Positions 42,464 through 51,726 of a stretch of DNA of 64,000 nt are shown piece by piece. The position numbers and the translations under genes were made by a program. Source of the DNA: Candidatus Cybelea sp. (lineage in GTDB: Bacteria > Vulcanimicrobiota > Vulcanimicrobiia > Vulcanimicrobiales > Vulcanimicrobiaceae); assembly GCA_036489315.1 (NCBI GenBank), contig DASXFZ010000010.1, positions 124,001-188,000 on the forward strand, in the 5' to 3' direction. The notes beneath the pieces were generated by a model that was not told the origin of the DNA, ran no database searches, and saw only the letters and a program-made list of their open reading frames with translations. Position 1 is the stretch's first letter; each line of letters opens with the position of its first letter.

Positions 42464-43062
42464 TTCTGCTCTGCTGCGCCGTCGAAGCCGAACTCGCATT
42501 CTGGTGCCCACGCGATGGGGTCGATCGGCTCGTCAGCGGGGTCGGACCGGTCGAGGCCGCGAGCGCGGTTACCGCTTCGCTCGCAACGGGTAAATACAGC
42601 CTCGTCGTGAACGCGGGAATCGCCGGTGCATTCGACGGAGCCGCGGCGGTCGGTGACGGGGTCGTCGTCTCGGAGGAACGCATGGAGCTGCGGCTCGAGA
42701 GCGGTGAGGCCTTCTCGCTGCCGCGGGGCGAACGCACGGTGGAGAGCGCGCGTTCCGATGCGAGCCTCGTTACGCGCTTGCAGGCCGCCGGATTTGCCGC
42801 CGTGCGCGGGATAACCGTCTCCCGCGTGACGTCGAGCGAAGCGACGGCCCAGCGCCTCGCGCAGACGCTTGGCGCCCAGGTCGAATCGATGGAAGGTTTT
42901 GCCGTGCTGCGTGCCGCGCAGCGAGCCGGCGTTGCCGCGATCGAGGTGCGCGGCATCTCGAATCGCTGCGGTGCGCGCGAGCGCAGCGGCTGGAATTTCG
43001 CCGCCGGACTCGCCGGCTTACAGAGCGTCACCTCCACACTGTTGGAGCTATGTACACCCTAG
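42460..43062 (+). CDS. mqnB: Futalosine hydrolase
   Basis: 200 residues from GTG 42460 (GTGA overlap with queE). Nucleoside phosphorylase/MTAN fold: SGVGPVEAA, VVNAGIAGAF, VESMEGFAV and EVRGISNRCG ... RSGWNF. The VRGISN block separates MqnB from MTA/SAH nucleosidase. It cleaves futalosine to dehypoxanthine futalosine in the alternative menaquinone route. The following gene is mqnD, supporting the call. Confidence 0.88.
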   Translation: MILLCCAVEAELAFWCPRDGVDRLVSGVGPVEAASAVTASLATGKYSLVVNAGIAGAFDGAAAVGDGVVVSEERMELRLESGEAFSLPRGERTVESARSDASLVTRLQAAGFAAVRGITVSRVTSSEATAQRLAQTLGAQVESMEGFAVLRAAQRAGVAAIEVRGISNRCGARERSGWNFAAGLAGLQSVTSTLLELCTP

Positions 43063-43883
43063 CCTATTCGCCCTGTCCCAACGACACCTACATCTTCGGC
43101 GCCCTCACCAACGGCCTGCTAACGGGCGCGCCCGAGGTACACGCCCACCTCGCCGATATCGAGGAGCTCAATACGGCCGCCGCACGCGGGGAGTACGCGC
43201 TGACAAAGGTGAGTTACGGCGCAATACCATTCCTGATGGACCGCTATCGCATACTCTCGTCGGGCGGCGCGCTGGGCCGCGGCTGCGGGCCGCTTTTGGT
43301 CGCCCGTCCGGACACGTCGCCTCAGCTCTTCGCCGATTTCGCGCACAAAAAGATCGCCATCCCCGGCGAGCGGACCACCGCGTTCATGCTGCTCCAGCTC
43401 GCGCTGGGCCGGCGCCCGAAGGCGGTCCAGATGCGCTTCGACCGCATCGTAGACGCAGTCGTAAACGGCGAGGTCGATGCCGGGCTCATCATCCACGAAT
43501 CGCGCTTCACCTATCGCGATGCCGGGCTGATCGCGATCGCCGATCTCGGCGAGTGGTGGGAGAACATGACGCTCCTGCCCGTTCCGTTGGGAGCAATACT
43601 CGTTCGCAACGACGTCGATCCGGCGCAGGTTCTTGCGCTCGACGAGGCGATCCGCGCGAGCCTGCACTTCGCCCGTACGAACGAAGCGGCAGTGATGCCC
43701 TACGTTCGCGAGCACGCCTTCGAAATGAACGACGACGTGATGCGTTCGCACATCGCGCTCTACGTCAACGACTTCAGCGACGATCTCGGCGAGACGGGAC
43801 GCGACGCAGTGCGCGCGCTCTTCTTGCGGGCGCACGAAGCCGGCGTCTTGGGCCGCGCGATGGAACCGGTCTTTGCAACGTAA
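43050..43883 (+). CDS. mqnD: 1,4-dihydroxy-6-naphthoate synthase
   Basis: 277 residues. Periplasmic-binding-protein fold enzyme of the futalosine pathway, recognised by the N-terminal YSPCPNDTYIFGAL and by VSYGAIPF, GRGCGPL and DAGLIIHESRFTY. It splits cyclic dehypoxanthine futalosine to the naphthoate. Overlaps mqnB by 13 bases. MqnA, MqnC and MqnE are not in the window. Confidence 0.92.
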   Translation: MYTLAYSPCPNDTYIFGALTNGLLTGAPEVHAHLADIEELNTAAARGEYALTKVSYGAIPFLMDRYRILSSGGALGRGCGPLLVARPDTSPQLFADFAHKKIAIPGERTTAFMLLQLALGRRPKAVQMRFDRIVDAVVNGEVDAGLIIHESRFTYRDAGLIAIADLGEWWENMTLLPVPLGAILVRNDVDPAQVLALDEAIRASLHFARTNEAAVMPYVREHAFEMNDDVMRSHIALYVNDFSDDLGETGRDAVRALFLRAHEAGVLGRAMEPVFAT

Positions 43884-45096
43884 AGGTTTTCTCGCCGCAG
43901 CGGCCGGGTTGGGAGTGGCTGCCGCGGCGCCGGCGCTGGCCGAATCGCTGCCGCCGGCGCGAATCGAACTGGGCAACGAAGTCTTTCTGCGCCGTGCCTG
44001 GCGCGATCTGGGCGGCCGCGCGATCGGATTGATTACCAACCAAAGCGGTGTTACCTCGCAACTGGAATCGATCGTCGACGCGACGCTGCGCCAAGGAAAG
44101 GTCCGCGTTAAAGCGATCTACGCGCCGGAGCACGGGTTTCGCGGCGACCGCAACGCGGGCGCCTCGGTCGCCTCGTATATCGATCCGCAGACGCATCTCC
44201 CGGTCTACAGCCTCTACGGCGCCTCGAAACACCCCAGCGCGCAAATGCTCGACGGCGTCGACGTCATGTGCTTCGACATTCAAGACGTCGGCTCGCGCGC
44301 GTACACCTACATCTCGACGATGGCCTACGCGATGCAGGCCGCCAAGCAGTTCAACAAAGAGTTCTGGGTGCTCGACCGTCCCAATCCGATCGGCGGCGCC
44401 GTCGAAGGGCCGGTGCTGGAACCGCCCTATGAGTCGTTCATCGGCCTCTATCCGATCGCGATGCGCCACGGGATGACGATCGGCGAGCTGGCGGGGCTTT
44501 TCAACGACCACTTCAGCATCGGCGCAAAGCTTCGCGTCGTCCGCATGACCGGCTGGGGGCACGCGATGATCTGGCCCGATACGCGGCTGCAGTGGGTTGC
44601 GACCTCGCCGAACATTCCCGACTGGCAGACGACGTTCGTCTATCCCGGCACCGGATTGCTCGACAGCGCCGGCATCAACAACGGAAGCGGCTACACCAAG
44701 CCGTTCTTCCTGGCCGGAGCGTTAGCGATCGACGGATCCAAGCTCGCGGAACGCTTGAACGCGCGCAATCTTCCCGGCGTCTGGTTTCGCCCGGCCGCGT
44801 GGACGCCATACGTCGGCTTTTGGAAGGGCCGCGAGCTCACCGGGGTAGAGCTGATGGTCTTCGATCCGCGCCGCTTCGCGGCGGTACGTTCCGCGGTGGA
44901 GATCCTCGTTGCGGTTCGCGATCTGTTCCCGCGGGCAATCCAAATCGCGAGCATCGCCGGGCTCGATCGCGATTGGGGAACCGATTCCATTCGGCGGAAC
45001 CTGCTTGCCGGAAGGAGCGCACGCGAGATCCTCGATCAGTGGGCGCCCGCCGTGGCGAGCTTTGAATCGCTGCGACGGCGATATCTGCTCTACTAG
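43873..45096 (+). CDS. DUF1343/NamZ-type exo-beta-N-acetylmuramidase, exported
   Basis: 407 residues from TTG 43873, overlapping mqnD. A signal peptide (FLAAAAGLGVAAAAPALA, possibly Tat-like though RKGF is weak) precedes a full DUF1343 domain: GLITNQSGV, YAPEHGFRG, DVMCFDIQDVGSRAYTY, LDRPNPIGG, YPIAMRHGMT. NamZ trims MurNAc from peptidoglycan fragments. It is the last gene of the run that begins with E1 alpha and is followed by two hairpins. Confidence 0.88.
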   Translation: MQRKGFLAAAAGLGVAAAAPALAESLPPARIELGNEVFLRRAWRDLGGRAIGLITNQSGVTSQLESIVDATLRQGKVRVKAIYAPEHGFRGDRNAGASVASYIDPQTHLPVYSLYGASKHPSAQMLDGVDVMCFDIQDVGSRAYTYISTMAYAMQAAKQFNKEFWVLDRPNPIGGAVEGPVLEPPYESFIGLYPIAMRHGMTIGELAGLFNDHFSIGAKLRVVRMTGWGHAMIWPDTRLQWVATSPNIPDWQTTFVYPGTGLLDSAGINNGSGYTKPFFLAGALAIDGSKLAERLNARNLPGVWFRPAAWTPYVGFWKGRELTGVELMVFDPRRFAAVRSAVEILVAVRDLFPRAIQIASIAGLDRDWGTDSIRRNLLAGRSAREILDQWAPAVASFESLRRRYLLY

Positions 45097-45150
45097 GAGC
45101 CCGTCGGGCTCCTAGGAAAACACGAGCCCCCGCCAGTTTGGCGGGGGCTC
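45093..45150 (+). terminator. Two tandem terminator hairpins
   Basis: CTAGGAGCCC (45093-45102) pairs with GGGCTCCTAG (45106-45115), and GAGCCCCCGCC (45124-45134) pairs perfectly with GGCGGGGGCTC (45140-45150). They end the long E1 alpha-to-NamZ run. T tracts are weak. Confidence 0.7.
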
Positions 45151-45319
45151 TGCGTTGTCGATGACCGTTTCTTACCAGTCCCAGTACCCTGCAGCGTCCC
45201 TCAACGATCTTGGAGGAGATCGCGAAAGAACGAATTCGCGTACATGGTCCACGTCCACATGATGTTCGATTATGCTGGCATAGCGAAACCCCGGTTGTCA
45301 AGGTCCGAATGGCGACTCG
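45151..45319 (+). other. Non-coding gap before glcD
   Basis: Contains a small hairpin CGATCT-TGGAGG-AGATCG (45205-45222) with the Shine-Dalgarno-like GGAGG in its loop, and no convincing promoter pair. I see no gene. Confidence 0.4.
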
Positions 45320-46720
45320 TTGAAGCGTCTTGGCATGCTGCGCGAGCGGTTAATCGGCGCGCTTGGAACGGACGGCGTAAAAACCGAGCCCGAAGACCTC
45401 TCGGTATACGCCTTCGACGCTTACACGGATGGCGGCCGACCGTTGGCCGTCGTCTTGCCGCGATCGACCAATGAGGTGAGCGCCGTCGTGAAGATCGCCC
45501 GCGAGTTCGGCGAGCCGATTGTCGCCCGCGGCGCCGGCACCGGGCTCTGCGGCGGCGCCGTTCCGGCCGCCGGCGGCATCGTCATCTCGACGATGCGGAT
45601 GAATCGCATCCTGGAGCTCGACGCCGCAAATCGCCGGGCGCGAGTCGAGCCTGGCCTCATCAACCTCGATCTCTCGCGCCGCGTCGCCGCCGACGGTCTT
45701 TTCTTTGCACCGGACCCTTCGTCGCAGCAGATCTCGACGATCGGCGGCAACATCGCGACCAATGCCGGCGGCCCGCACTGCCTCTCGTACGGAACGACCG
45801 TCAACCACGTGCTCGGTCTTGAGGTCGTCGACGAAACCGGCGAGGTTTTCACGACGAGCATCGACGATTCGGGCTACGATCTCACCGCGGCGCTCGTCGG
45901 CAGCGAAGGCACCCTGGGCATCGTCACCTCGGCGTGGGTGCGGCTCCTCGCGCAGCCCGAGGCCGTCCGGGTCTGGGTAGCGGCCTTCGACCAAATGGAG
46001 GCCGCCTCCGAAGCGGTCTCGGCGATCGTAGCCGCGGGAATCGTGCCGACCGCACTTGAGATGATGGACTCGGTCATCGTCACCGCCGTTGAAGCCGCCT
46101 TTCATGCCGGCTACCCGACGGGCGCCGCGGCGGTCCTGCTCGTGGAAAGCGCCGGCTTTGAAGAGGACGTCGCCGCTGCGGAATCGGCCATTCGCGCGAT
46201 CGTCAACCAGCACGGGGCACGCTACATGCGCGGCGCGCGCACGGCGGCCGAGCGCGCCGCGCTCTGGGCCGGACGAAAGGGCGCGGCCGGTGCGACCGGC
46301 CGCATTGCACCGAACTATTACACACAGGACGTCTGCGTGCCGCGCAGCAAGCTCCCGACGGCGCTGCGCGCGGTCGCAGCGGCCGCCGCCGAACACGCGA
46401 TCACGGTCGGCAACGTCTTCCACGCCGGCGACGGTAACTTACACCCGCTGCTGATGTACGACCGGCGTGACCGGCGGCAAGTAGCGGCCGTCGTCCTGAC
46501 GGGCAATGCGATCCTCGAGTCGGCGATCGAACTCGGCGGCACGATCAGCGGCGAGCACGGCATCGGCTGGGAGAAGCGCGACGCGATGACGCGAGTCTAC
46601 ACGACCGCAGATCTGGCAGCGATGGGACGCGTGCGCGACGTCTTCGATCCGCGGCGGCGGCTCAACCCAGAGAAGATCTTTCCGAGCGGAGCGCGCTGCT
46701 CCGAGGTTACCCCGCCGTGA
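45320..46720 (+). CDS. glcD: Glycolate oxidase subunit GlcD (FAD-linked 2-hydroxyacid oxidase)
   Basis: 466 residues from TTG 45320 (ATG 45335 possible). VAO/PCMH-type FAD domain with RGAGTGLCGGA, DPSSQQISTIGGNIATNAGG and GSEGTLGIVT, and a C-terminal FAD-oxidase domain with NVFHAGDGNLHP and GEHGIGWEKR. Oxidises glycolate or D-lactate. The stop overlaps the glcE start by four bases. No GlcF iron-sulfur subunit follows. Confidence 0.88.
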   Translation: MKRLGMLRERLIGALGTDGVKTEPEDLSVYAFDAYTDGGRPLAVVLPRSTNEVSAVVKIAREFGEPIVARGAGTGLCGGAVPAAGGIVISTMRMNRILELDAANRRARVEPGLINLDLSRRVAADGLFFAPDPSSQQISTIGGNIATNAGGPHCLSYGTTVNHVLGLEVVDETGEVFTTSIDDSGYDLTAALVGSEGTLGIVTSAWVRLLAQPEAVRVWVAAFDQMEAASEAVSAIVAAGIVPTALEMMDSVIVTAVEAAFHAGYPTGAAAVLLVESAGFEEDVAAAESAIRAIVNQHGARYMRGARTAAERAALWAGRKGAAGATGRIAPNYYTQDVCVPRSKLPTALRAVAAAAAEHAITVGNVFHAGDGNLHPLLMYDRRDRRQVAAVVLTGNAILESAIELGGTISGEHGIGWEKRDAMTRVYTTADLAAMGRVRDVFDPRRRLNPEKIFPSGARCSEVTPP

Positions 46721-47940
46721 GAACGGCCACGGCCCCGGTCGCACCCGAAACGATCGACGCGCTCGGAACGATCGTCGCGCAGGCCGACCGCGGCGGCGGA
46801 AAGATCTCGATCGCCGGCGGGAACACGCTGTCGGGAATGGGGCTTCCGCTCGAGGCGCCCGCGCTCGCGCTCTCGACGCTGCGTCTCACCGGCGTCGTCG
46901 CCAACGAAAGCGCCGACCTCACGATCGCGGTGCGCGCCGGCATGACGCTGCAGGGCGTCAACGTGCTGCTCGCGGGCCAGGGACAGTTTATTCCGTTCGA
47001 CGCGCCTGCTCCTCAGTACGCGACGGTCGGCGGCACGCTCGCGGCGGGATGGCTAGGCCCGCGCCGCCATCGCTACGGCCGCCTGCGCGATTATTTGATC
47101 GGCTCGGCGATCGTCCTCGCCGACGGCAGCGTTGCGCGTGCCGGCGGCATGGTCGTCAAGAACGTCGCCGGCTACGATATGAGCCGTCTCTACGTCGGCT
47201 CGTTCGGAACGCTCGGCATTCTCGTGCAGGCAAACTTTAAGACGATCCCGGCGCCCGGCCACGCGCGGATCTTTCTCGCGCCGCTTCCCGAGCGAACCCG
47301 CGAGCGCGCGTTTGCCGCACTGGCAGCGCTGCCCGTTGCGCCGTCGGCCGCTTTTTGGGTCGACGGTTTTCACAACTCGATCGACGGCGACGACGGCAAC
47401 GAAGGGCGCGTCGCCGTGCTGCTCGATGGGAGCGAGGCGCTTCTGGAGCGCGCCACGCGCGACCTTCGCTCGGCGCTGGGGCGGGCCGGCGTGCCGGAGA
47501 CGCGCGTGTTCGATACGGGTGCCCGCGAGTCGTTTCAGCGCATCGTCGACGCCTACGTCGCCAACCTCGGCGAACGATCCGTGACCTATCGCATCGCTTC
47601 GTTCCCGACAGAATCGGCGGAGCGCGCGCTGAATATCCAGCAACTCGCCCGCCGGTACGACCTGCGAACCGAAACGATCGTCGACGCGCTCAACGGCGAC
47701 GTAGTCCTGCGTGCGAGCGGCCTCGATTCGCGCACGCTCGGCGGAAAGATCGAGAGCTTCGATGACGCAATCCACGAGCTCGAACCTGGGGCACAAGTGA
47801 TCGCCTGCGAGCATCCGCATCGCGTTCATCTCAACGCGTGGGGCGAAGCGCCGGCGGCCGTCGAGCGGATGAGAGCGCTCAAAGCGCGTTTCGACCCGAA
47901 TCGCACGCTCAATCCCGGTCGATTCGTGGGCGGTATCTAG
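46717..47940 (+). CDS. glcE: Glycolate oxidase subunit GlcE (FAD-binding)
   Basis: 407 residues from GTG 46717. Shorter FAD-binding homologue of GlcD: ISIAGGNTLSGMG, QYATVGGTLAAGWLGPRRHRYG, VKNVAGYDMSRLYVGSFGTLGIL are the GlcE signature blocks. It pairs with GlcD in the membrane-associated oxidase. The end (RFDPNRTLNPGRFVGG) is the usual C-terminus. Intact length suggests a working protein despite the absent glcF. Confidence 0.87.
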   Translation: MRTATAPVAPETIDALGTIVAQADRGGGKISIAGGNTLSGMGLPLEAPALALSTLRLTGVVANESADLTIAVRAGMTLQGVNVLLAGQGQFIPFDAPAPQYATVGGTLAAGWLGPRRHRYGRLRDYLIGSAIVLADGSVARAGGMVVKNVAGYDMSRLYVGSFGTLGILVQANFKTIPAPGHARIFLAPLPERTRERAFAALAALPVAPSAAFWVDGFHNSIDGDDGNEGRVAVLLDGSEALLERATRDLRSALGRAGVPETRVFDTGARESFQRIVDAYVANLGERSVTYRIASFPTESAERALNIQQLARRYDLRTETIVDALNGDVVLRASGLDSRTLGGKIESFDDAIHELEPGAQVIACEHPHRVHLNAWGEAPAAVERMRALKARFDPNRTLNPGRFVGGI

Positions 47941-47989
47941 TCCTCTACGGCGCAAAGGAGGCCCCTGCCAAATCTGGAACCGAGCAACC

Positions 47990-48712
47990 ATGAATAGATT
48001 GGCACTACGCGGTTTTATTGCTATTTGTCTGGTCTTCTCGGTTTCGGGCATCGTGCGTGCCGCCGCACCCACGCCCGCGCCGCCGCCGACGCCGGCACCC
48101 GCCGAATCGGCTGCCGAGCAGACCTTCGTGAGCACGGTAACGACCGATCTCCAAAGTCGCTTTGCGACTACTTCACAAGCGACGGCTGCGGGCTACTTCC
48201 GGTATACCGACGAGGATCAGACCGGTGCGATCAGTTGGGTGAACACGAAGTACTGGCAGAGCGACGAGCAACATCCCAGTCAGCTTTGGTACGACGTTAC
48301 CGGCCGACTCATCGGCGCCGACTTTTCGGTGCTGCAGAGTAACTCGAAGGCGCCGCCAACGAGCTGGGGCGTCAGGCCCTCGCGCTGGCTCGACTTCTCG
48401 CCCGGGCACGTGCACTTCGGGATCAAGACGGCCTCCGGCGTCGCCTACGGCGCTGCGGGCTCGAAGACGATGGCGAAGGCCGGCGGCTCGATCGACAATC
48501 CGGCCGCGGCCGAAATCGTGAAGATGGGCAAGCTTCCGCGTTACAAAGTTCTAAAGATCCCGGCGCCGGCAAACGCGTCGCAGGTCGCATTCGTCTTTCC
48601 GTTCCCGGCAATTTGGGATCTCCAGGTTTGGCTCGTTCCCAATCCGCTCGGCGCCTTTGCCGAGCACAATCCGAACGTCAAGCCGAGCGCGAACGCAAAA
48701 GAGCAGGACTAA
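47990..48712 (+). CDS. Secreted protein of unknown function
   Basis: 240 residues. Signal peptide (about 1-25, ending VRAAAP), a Pro/Ala/Thr spacer, then a beta-rich domain with WVNTKYWQSD, WYDVTGRLIGADFSV, WGVRPSRWLDFSPGHVHFGI. The His-x-His after SPGHVHFGI might bind a ligand or metal. No family recognised. AAAGGAGG at 47954-47961 is too far from ATG 47990 to serve as its ribosome site. Confidence 0.6.
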   Translation: MNRLALRGFIAICLVFSVSGIVRAAAPTPAPPPTPAPAESAAEQTFVSTVTTDLQSRFATTSQATAAGYFRYTDEDQTGAISWVNTKYWQSDEQHPSQLWYDVTGRLIGADFSVLQSNSKAPPTSWGVRPSRWLDFSPGHVHFGIKTASGVAYGAAGSKTMAKAGGSIDNPAAAEIVKMGKLPRYKVLKIPAPANASQVAFVFPFPAIWDLQVWLVPNPLGAFAEHNPNVKPSANAKEQD

Positions 48713-48732
48713 AGGGATAGCGATTCGCTCGC

Positions 48733-49674
48733 TCAGCGCGCAGCGAGCGAATCCATCTTGAACTCGAGCGCCTCGAGATATTTTTCCGCGTCCATCGCGG
48801 CACGGCAACCCATCCCCGCGGCAGTAATCGCTTGCCGGTAGCGATGGTCGTTAACGTCGCCGGCGACGAAGACGCCCTCGGCATTCGTCGTCGTGCCGTC
48901 GGGCGACGCGATGTAGCCGAGTTCGTCGAGATCGATCTGACCGGCGAAGATGCCCGTGTTGGGAATATGACCGATCGCGATGAAGAGCGCGTCGGTTTTA
49001 AACTCCGACGTGCTGCCGTCGACGACGTTGCGCAGACGCAGCCCAGCGAGGTGCGTATCGCCCAAAACTTCCTCGACGACCGTGTTCCAGATGAAATCGA
49101 TCTTCTCGTGAGCGCTCGCGCGGGTGGCCATGATTTTGCTGCCGCGCAGGCGGTCGCGGCGATGGATCAGCGTAACGCGGCGGCCGAAGCGCGTGAGAAA
49201 GAGCGCCTCTTCGAGCGCGGAGTCGCCCCCGCCGACGACGGCGATCTGCTTGTCGCGGAAAAACGCGCCGTCGCAAGTGGCGCAGGTCGAGACGCCGCGG
49301 CCGCGCAGGCGATCCTCGCCCGGTATGTCGAGCCAGCGCGCGCTCGCGCCGGTCGCGACGATCACGGTCTCGGCTTCGTACTGCGCGTCGAGCGTGCGAA
49401 CGATCAGCGGGCGCTTTGCAAACTCGACGGAGGTCACGTCGACGTTTTCGATCCGCGCGCCGAAACGCTCGGCCTGTTCGCGAAAGCGGATCATCAAATC
49501 GGGCCCCATGATCCCTTCGGGAAAACCGGGGTAGTTCTCGACGTCGGTCGTCAGCATCAGCTGGCCGCCGTAGAGTCCGCCGGCTAACACGAGCGGACGA
49601 AGGTTGGCTCGGGCTGCGTAGACGGCGGCGGTTAAGCCGGCCGGCCCCGAACCAATGACGATCACGCGTTCCAT
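48733..49674 (-). CDS. trxB: Thioredoxin reductase
   Basis: 313 residues from ATG 49674; the open frame extends further upstream but that part lies within the divergent gene. FAD motif VIVIGSGPAGLTAAVYA, redox pair CATC in GVSTCATCDGAFF, NADPH motif VVGGGDSALEEALFL, and C-terminal GVFVAGDVNDHRYRQAITAAGMG. Reduces thioredoxin-type proteins (such as the TlpA pathway indirectly and BCP). Normal length. Confidence 0.94.
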   Translation of the reverse strand: MERVIVIGSGPAGLTAAVYAARANLRPLVLAGGLYGGQLMLTTDVENYPGFPEGIMGPDLMIRFREQAERFGARIENVDVTSVEFAKRPLIVRTLDAQYEAETVIVATGASARWLDIPGEDRLRGRGVSTCATCDGAFFRDKQIAVVGGGDSALEEALFLTRFGRRVTLIHRRDRLRGSKIMATRASAHEKIDFIWNTVVEEVLGDTHLAGLRLRNVVDGSTSEFKTDALFIAIGHIPNTGIFAGQIDLDELGYIASPDGTTTNAEGVFVAGDVNDHRYRQAITAAGMGCRAAMDAEKYLEALEFKMDSLAAR

Positions 49675-49746
49675 TCCCGCCCTTTTCGACTCGGGCGAGC
49701 GCTTCCCGGTTGCAGCCGTTGCCGGCGCAGCGTCGAAGCAGCGGCT

Positions 49747-50583
49747 ATGATCAATCACCAGTTGCCGCTGGAGGACACGTTCGGCGATATCCTGCGCAAG
49801 GCGCTCAAGGGAACCCGCACGAGCGAGGCACAGCTCGCCGATGCAACCGGAATCCCCAAGGATACGATCGCGCACTGGCTCAAAGATGAAGGCGCCGCCA
49901 ACGACGAGCAGGCGCGCGCCGTCGCCGCGATCCTACGGCTCGATGGTGAGAAGCTCGCCGATAGCGCGGCCGGACGATGGCAACCGCCGCCGATCGAGCG
50001 CGCCGATATCCGGCGTCATCCACAGGATCCGCAGCCGAGCAACGGTTACGTCTTCTTCCTCCAAGACGGGCGCCGCGCCGCGCTGATCGACCCGGCCGGC
50101 ATCCCAGCCAACCTGCTGCGCGTTCTGCGCGACGGTGACTACCAGCTGCAGTACATTTTGATCACGCACAAACATGCCGATCACTGCGACGCGACCGGCG
50201 ACGTCGCGCAGGCCTTTCCGCAAGCGCAGATCGTGATGCACGAACTCGATGTAAAGGCGATCGGCCCACTCGCGAGCGGCGCGCTGCGCATCCGCGACGG
50301 GGAAACGCTCCCTTTCGGCGACGACGCGTCGATTCGCATGCTGCACACGCCCGGCCACACCGACGGCTCGTCCTCGTTTCTCTTCCAAGGCGCGCTCTTT
50401 TCCGGCGACACGCTCTTTGCGGCGAGCGTCGGCGGCGCGTACGGCGACAAGAGCACCTACGGCGACATTCTCAACAGCGTGCGCAGCAAGATGTTCACGC
50501 TTCCCGACGACACGGTCGTCATGCCGGGCCACGGTCCGCCAACAAAAATCGGCCTAGAAAAGCACCACAACCCGTTCTTCTAA
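49747..50583 (+). CDS. HTH domain fused to metallo-beta-lactamase-fold hydrolase
   Basis: 278 residues. Residues about 8-75 look like an XRE/Cro-type helix-turn-helix (RTSEAQLADATGIPKDTIAHWLKDE, with helix 2-turn-helix 3 around 27-45). Residues about 95-278 form an MBL domain with THKHADH (His141, His143, Asp145, His146), TPGHTDGS, FSGDTLF and VMPGHGP, so the zinc site is complete and glyoxalase II-like. The pairing suggests a DNA-binding protein that senses or acts on a metabolite. Divergent from trxB. Confidence 0.8.
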   Translation: MINHQLPLEDTFGDILRKALKGTRTSEAQLADATGIPKDTIAHWLKDEGAANDEQARAVAAILRLDGEKLADSAAGRWQPPPIERADIRRHPQDPQPSNGYVFFLQDGRRAALIDPAGIPANLLRVLRDGDYQLQYILITHKHADHCDATGDVAQAFPQAQIVMHELDVKAIGPLASGALRIRDGETLPFGDDASIRMLHTPGHTDGSSSFLFQGALFSGDTLFAASVGGAYGDKSTYGDILNSVRSKMFTLPDDTVVMPGHGPPTKIGLEKHHNPFF

Positions 50584-50587
50584 CGGG

Positions 50588-50965
50588 CTACTCGCGGTGC
50601 GCGAGAGGCACGCTCACGCTGGCGCCGTCTGAACCGGCGATCGTCGCCCCACTCTCTTTCGGAGCGCTGCTCGATTCGCGGATGAGCTCGAATTGGAAGA
50701 CGGTTTGACCCGACGACGGCAGCGACGTTTCGACGTGCTGCGGCGAGCAGTATTTCGGAGTGCAGAACGCGGCCAGCCAGCCGTTGGCGACCCCACGCGC
50801 TTGGAGGCGAACGAGCGCCTTCGGTTTGCCGGAGACCTCGAGCCGGTACTTTGCGGCGGCGGAGCTGGTGCTTTGAAACTCACTGCCCGTCCAGGGTTGA
50901 ATCGAAAGCCGGGTCGGCTGGGCGAGCGCGAGCAGCGTGATAGCGGCGACGATCAAAACCTTCAC
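50588..50965 (-). CDS. Small secreted protein of unknown function
   Basis: 125 residues with a signal peptide (VLIVAAITLLALAQP). The mature part is beta-rich with a cysteine pair in FCTPKYCSP that could form a disulfide. Not recognised. It overlaps the stop of the ABC permease gene upstream (50962-50965), so it is probably the third gene of the transporter operon. Confidence 0.6.
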   Translation of the reverse strand: MKVLIVAAITLLALAQPTRLSIQPWTGSEFQSTSSAAAKYRLEVSGKPKALVRLQARGVANGWLAAFCTPKYCSPQHVETSLPSSGQTVFQFELIRESSSAPKESGATIAGSDGASVSVPLAHRE

Positions 50966-51726
50966 GTTCGAAGCTTATATCCGATTGCGGTCATTCGCAA
51001 GACGATTCCAAGTGAAATCGCCGTGAGAAATGCGACCATCCCGATGGAGAACGCGGGCGCAAGGTCGCTTTGCCCGGTATAGCTGCGCCGGAAGGCGTCG
51101 ATCGTGTAAAAGATCGGATTGAAGAGTTCGAAATTGCGCAGCGTGGGCGGAAGCATTTTCGCCGAGGTAAAGACGCCGCCGACGAAGGTAAGCGGCGTGA
51201 TGACGAAGGTCGTTAGGATGGCGATGTGATCGAACTTGTCGGCGACCAGGCCGAAGATCAGTCCGAGCGCGGAAAATAGCACCGATACGAGCGCGATGAT
51301 GCCGAAATAGAGCAGCCAGTTCGAGGGCGCGGCGTGCACGAGCACGACGCCGAGCCCGGTGATCAATCCGGCGATCAGCAGCGAGCGCGCGAGGCTGCCG
51401 AGAACGTACCCGCCGACAAGCTCGTAGGCCGACATCGGCGCGATCAGCAGCTCCTGGATCGAGTTCATAAAGCGTCCCTGAAAGAGCGAGCTCGAGCACT
51501 CGCCGTAGGACGAATCGATGACTTGCAGCATGATCAGCCCCGGGATCAGAAACTGCGCGTAGCTGACTCCCTGGATGCTCGGGATGCGGCTGCCGATCCC
51601 CAGGCCGAAGACAAAAACGTAGAGCAGGGTCGTGATGATCGGCGGCCAGATCACCTGGTTGATGATCTTGAGGCTGCGCACCATCTCGCGCTTGACCAGC
51701 GTCCACAGCGCGACGCCGTTAATCAC
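50962..51726 (-). CDS. ABC-2 type exporter permease
   Basis: 254 residues from GTG 51726, with GGAG eight bases upstream; longer readings run inside the ATPase gene. Six predicted transmembrane helices and the ABC-2 signature region GVSYAQFLIPGLIMLQVIDSSYGE and PLTFVGGVFTSAKMLPP. Resembles NodJ/YadH-type exporters of lipids, polysaccharide or drugs. It pairs with the ATPase, overlapping by eight bases. Confidence 0.88.
   Translation of the reverse strand: MINGVALWTLVKREMVRSLKIINQVIWPPIITTLLYVFVFGLGIGSRIPSIQGVSYAQFLIPGLIMLQVIDSSYGECSSSLFQGRFMNSIQELLIAPMSAYELVGGYVLGSLARSLLIAGLITGLGVVLVHAAPSNWLLYFGIIALVSVLFSALGLIFGLVADKFDHIAILTTFVITPLTFVGGVFTSAKMLPPTLRNFELFNPIFYTIDAFRRSYTGQSDLAPAFSIGMVAFLTAISLGIVLRMTAIGYKLRT

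Noticed and set aside
45244-45474. Small plus-strand ORF before glcD
   Set aside because: Overlaps the glcD coding region in another frame, lacks a nearby Shine-Dalgarno and is Arg-rich in the overlap.
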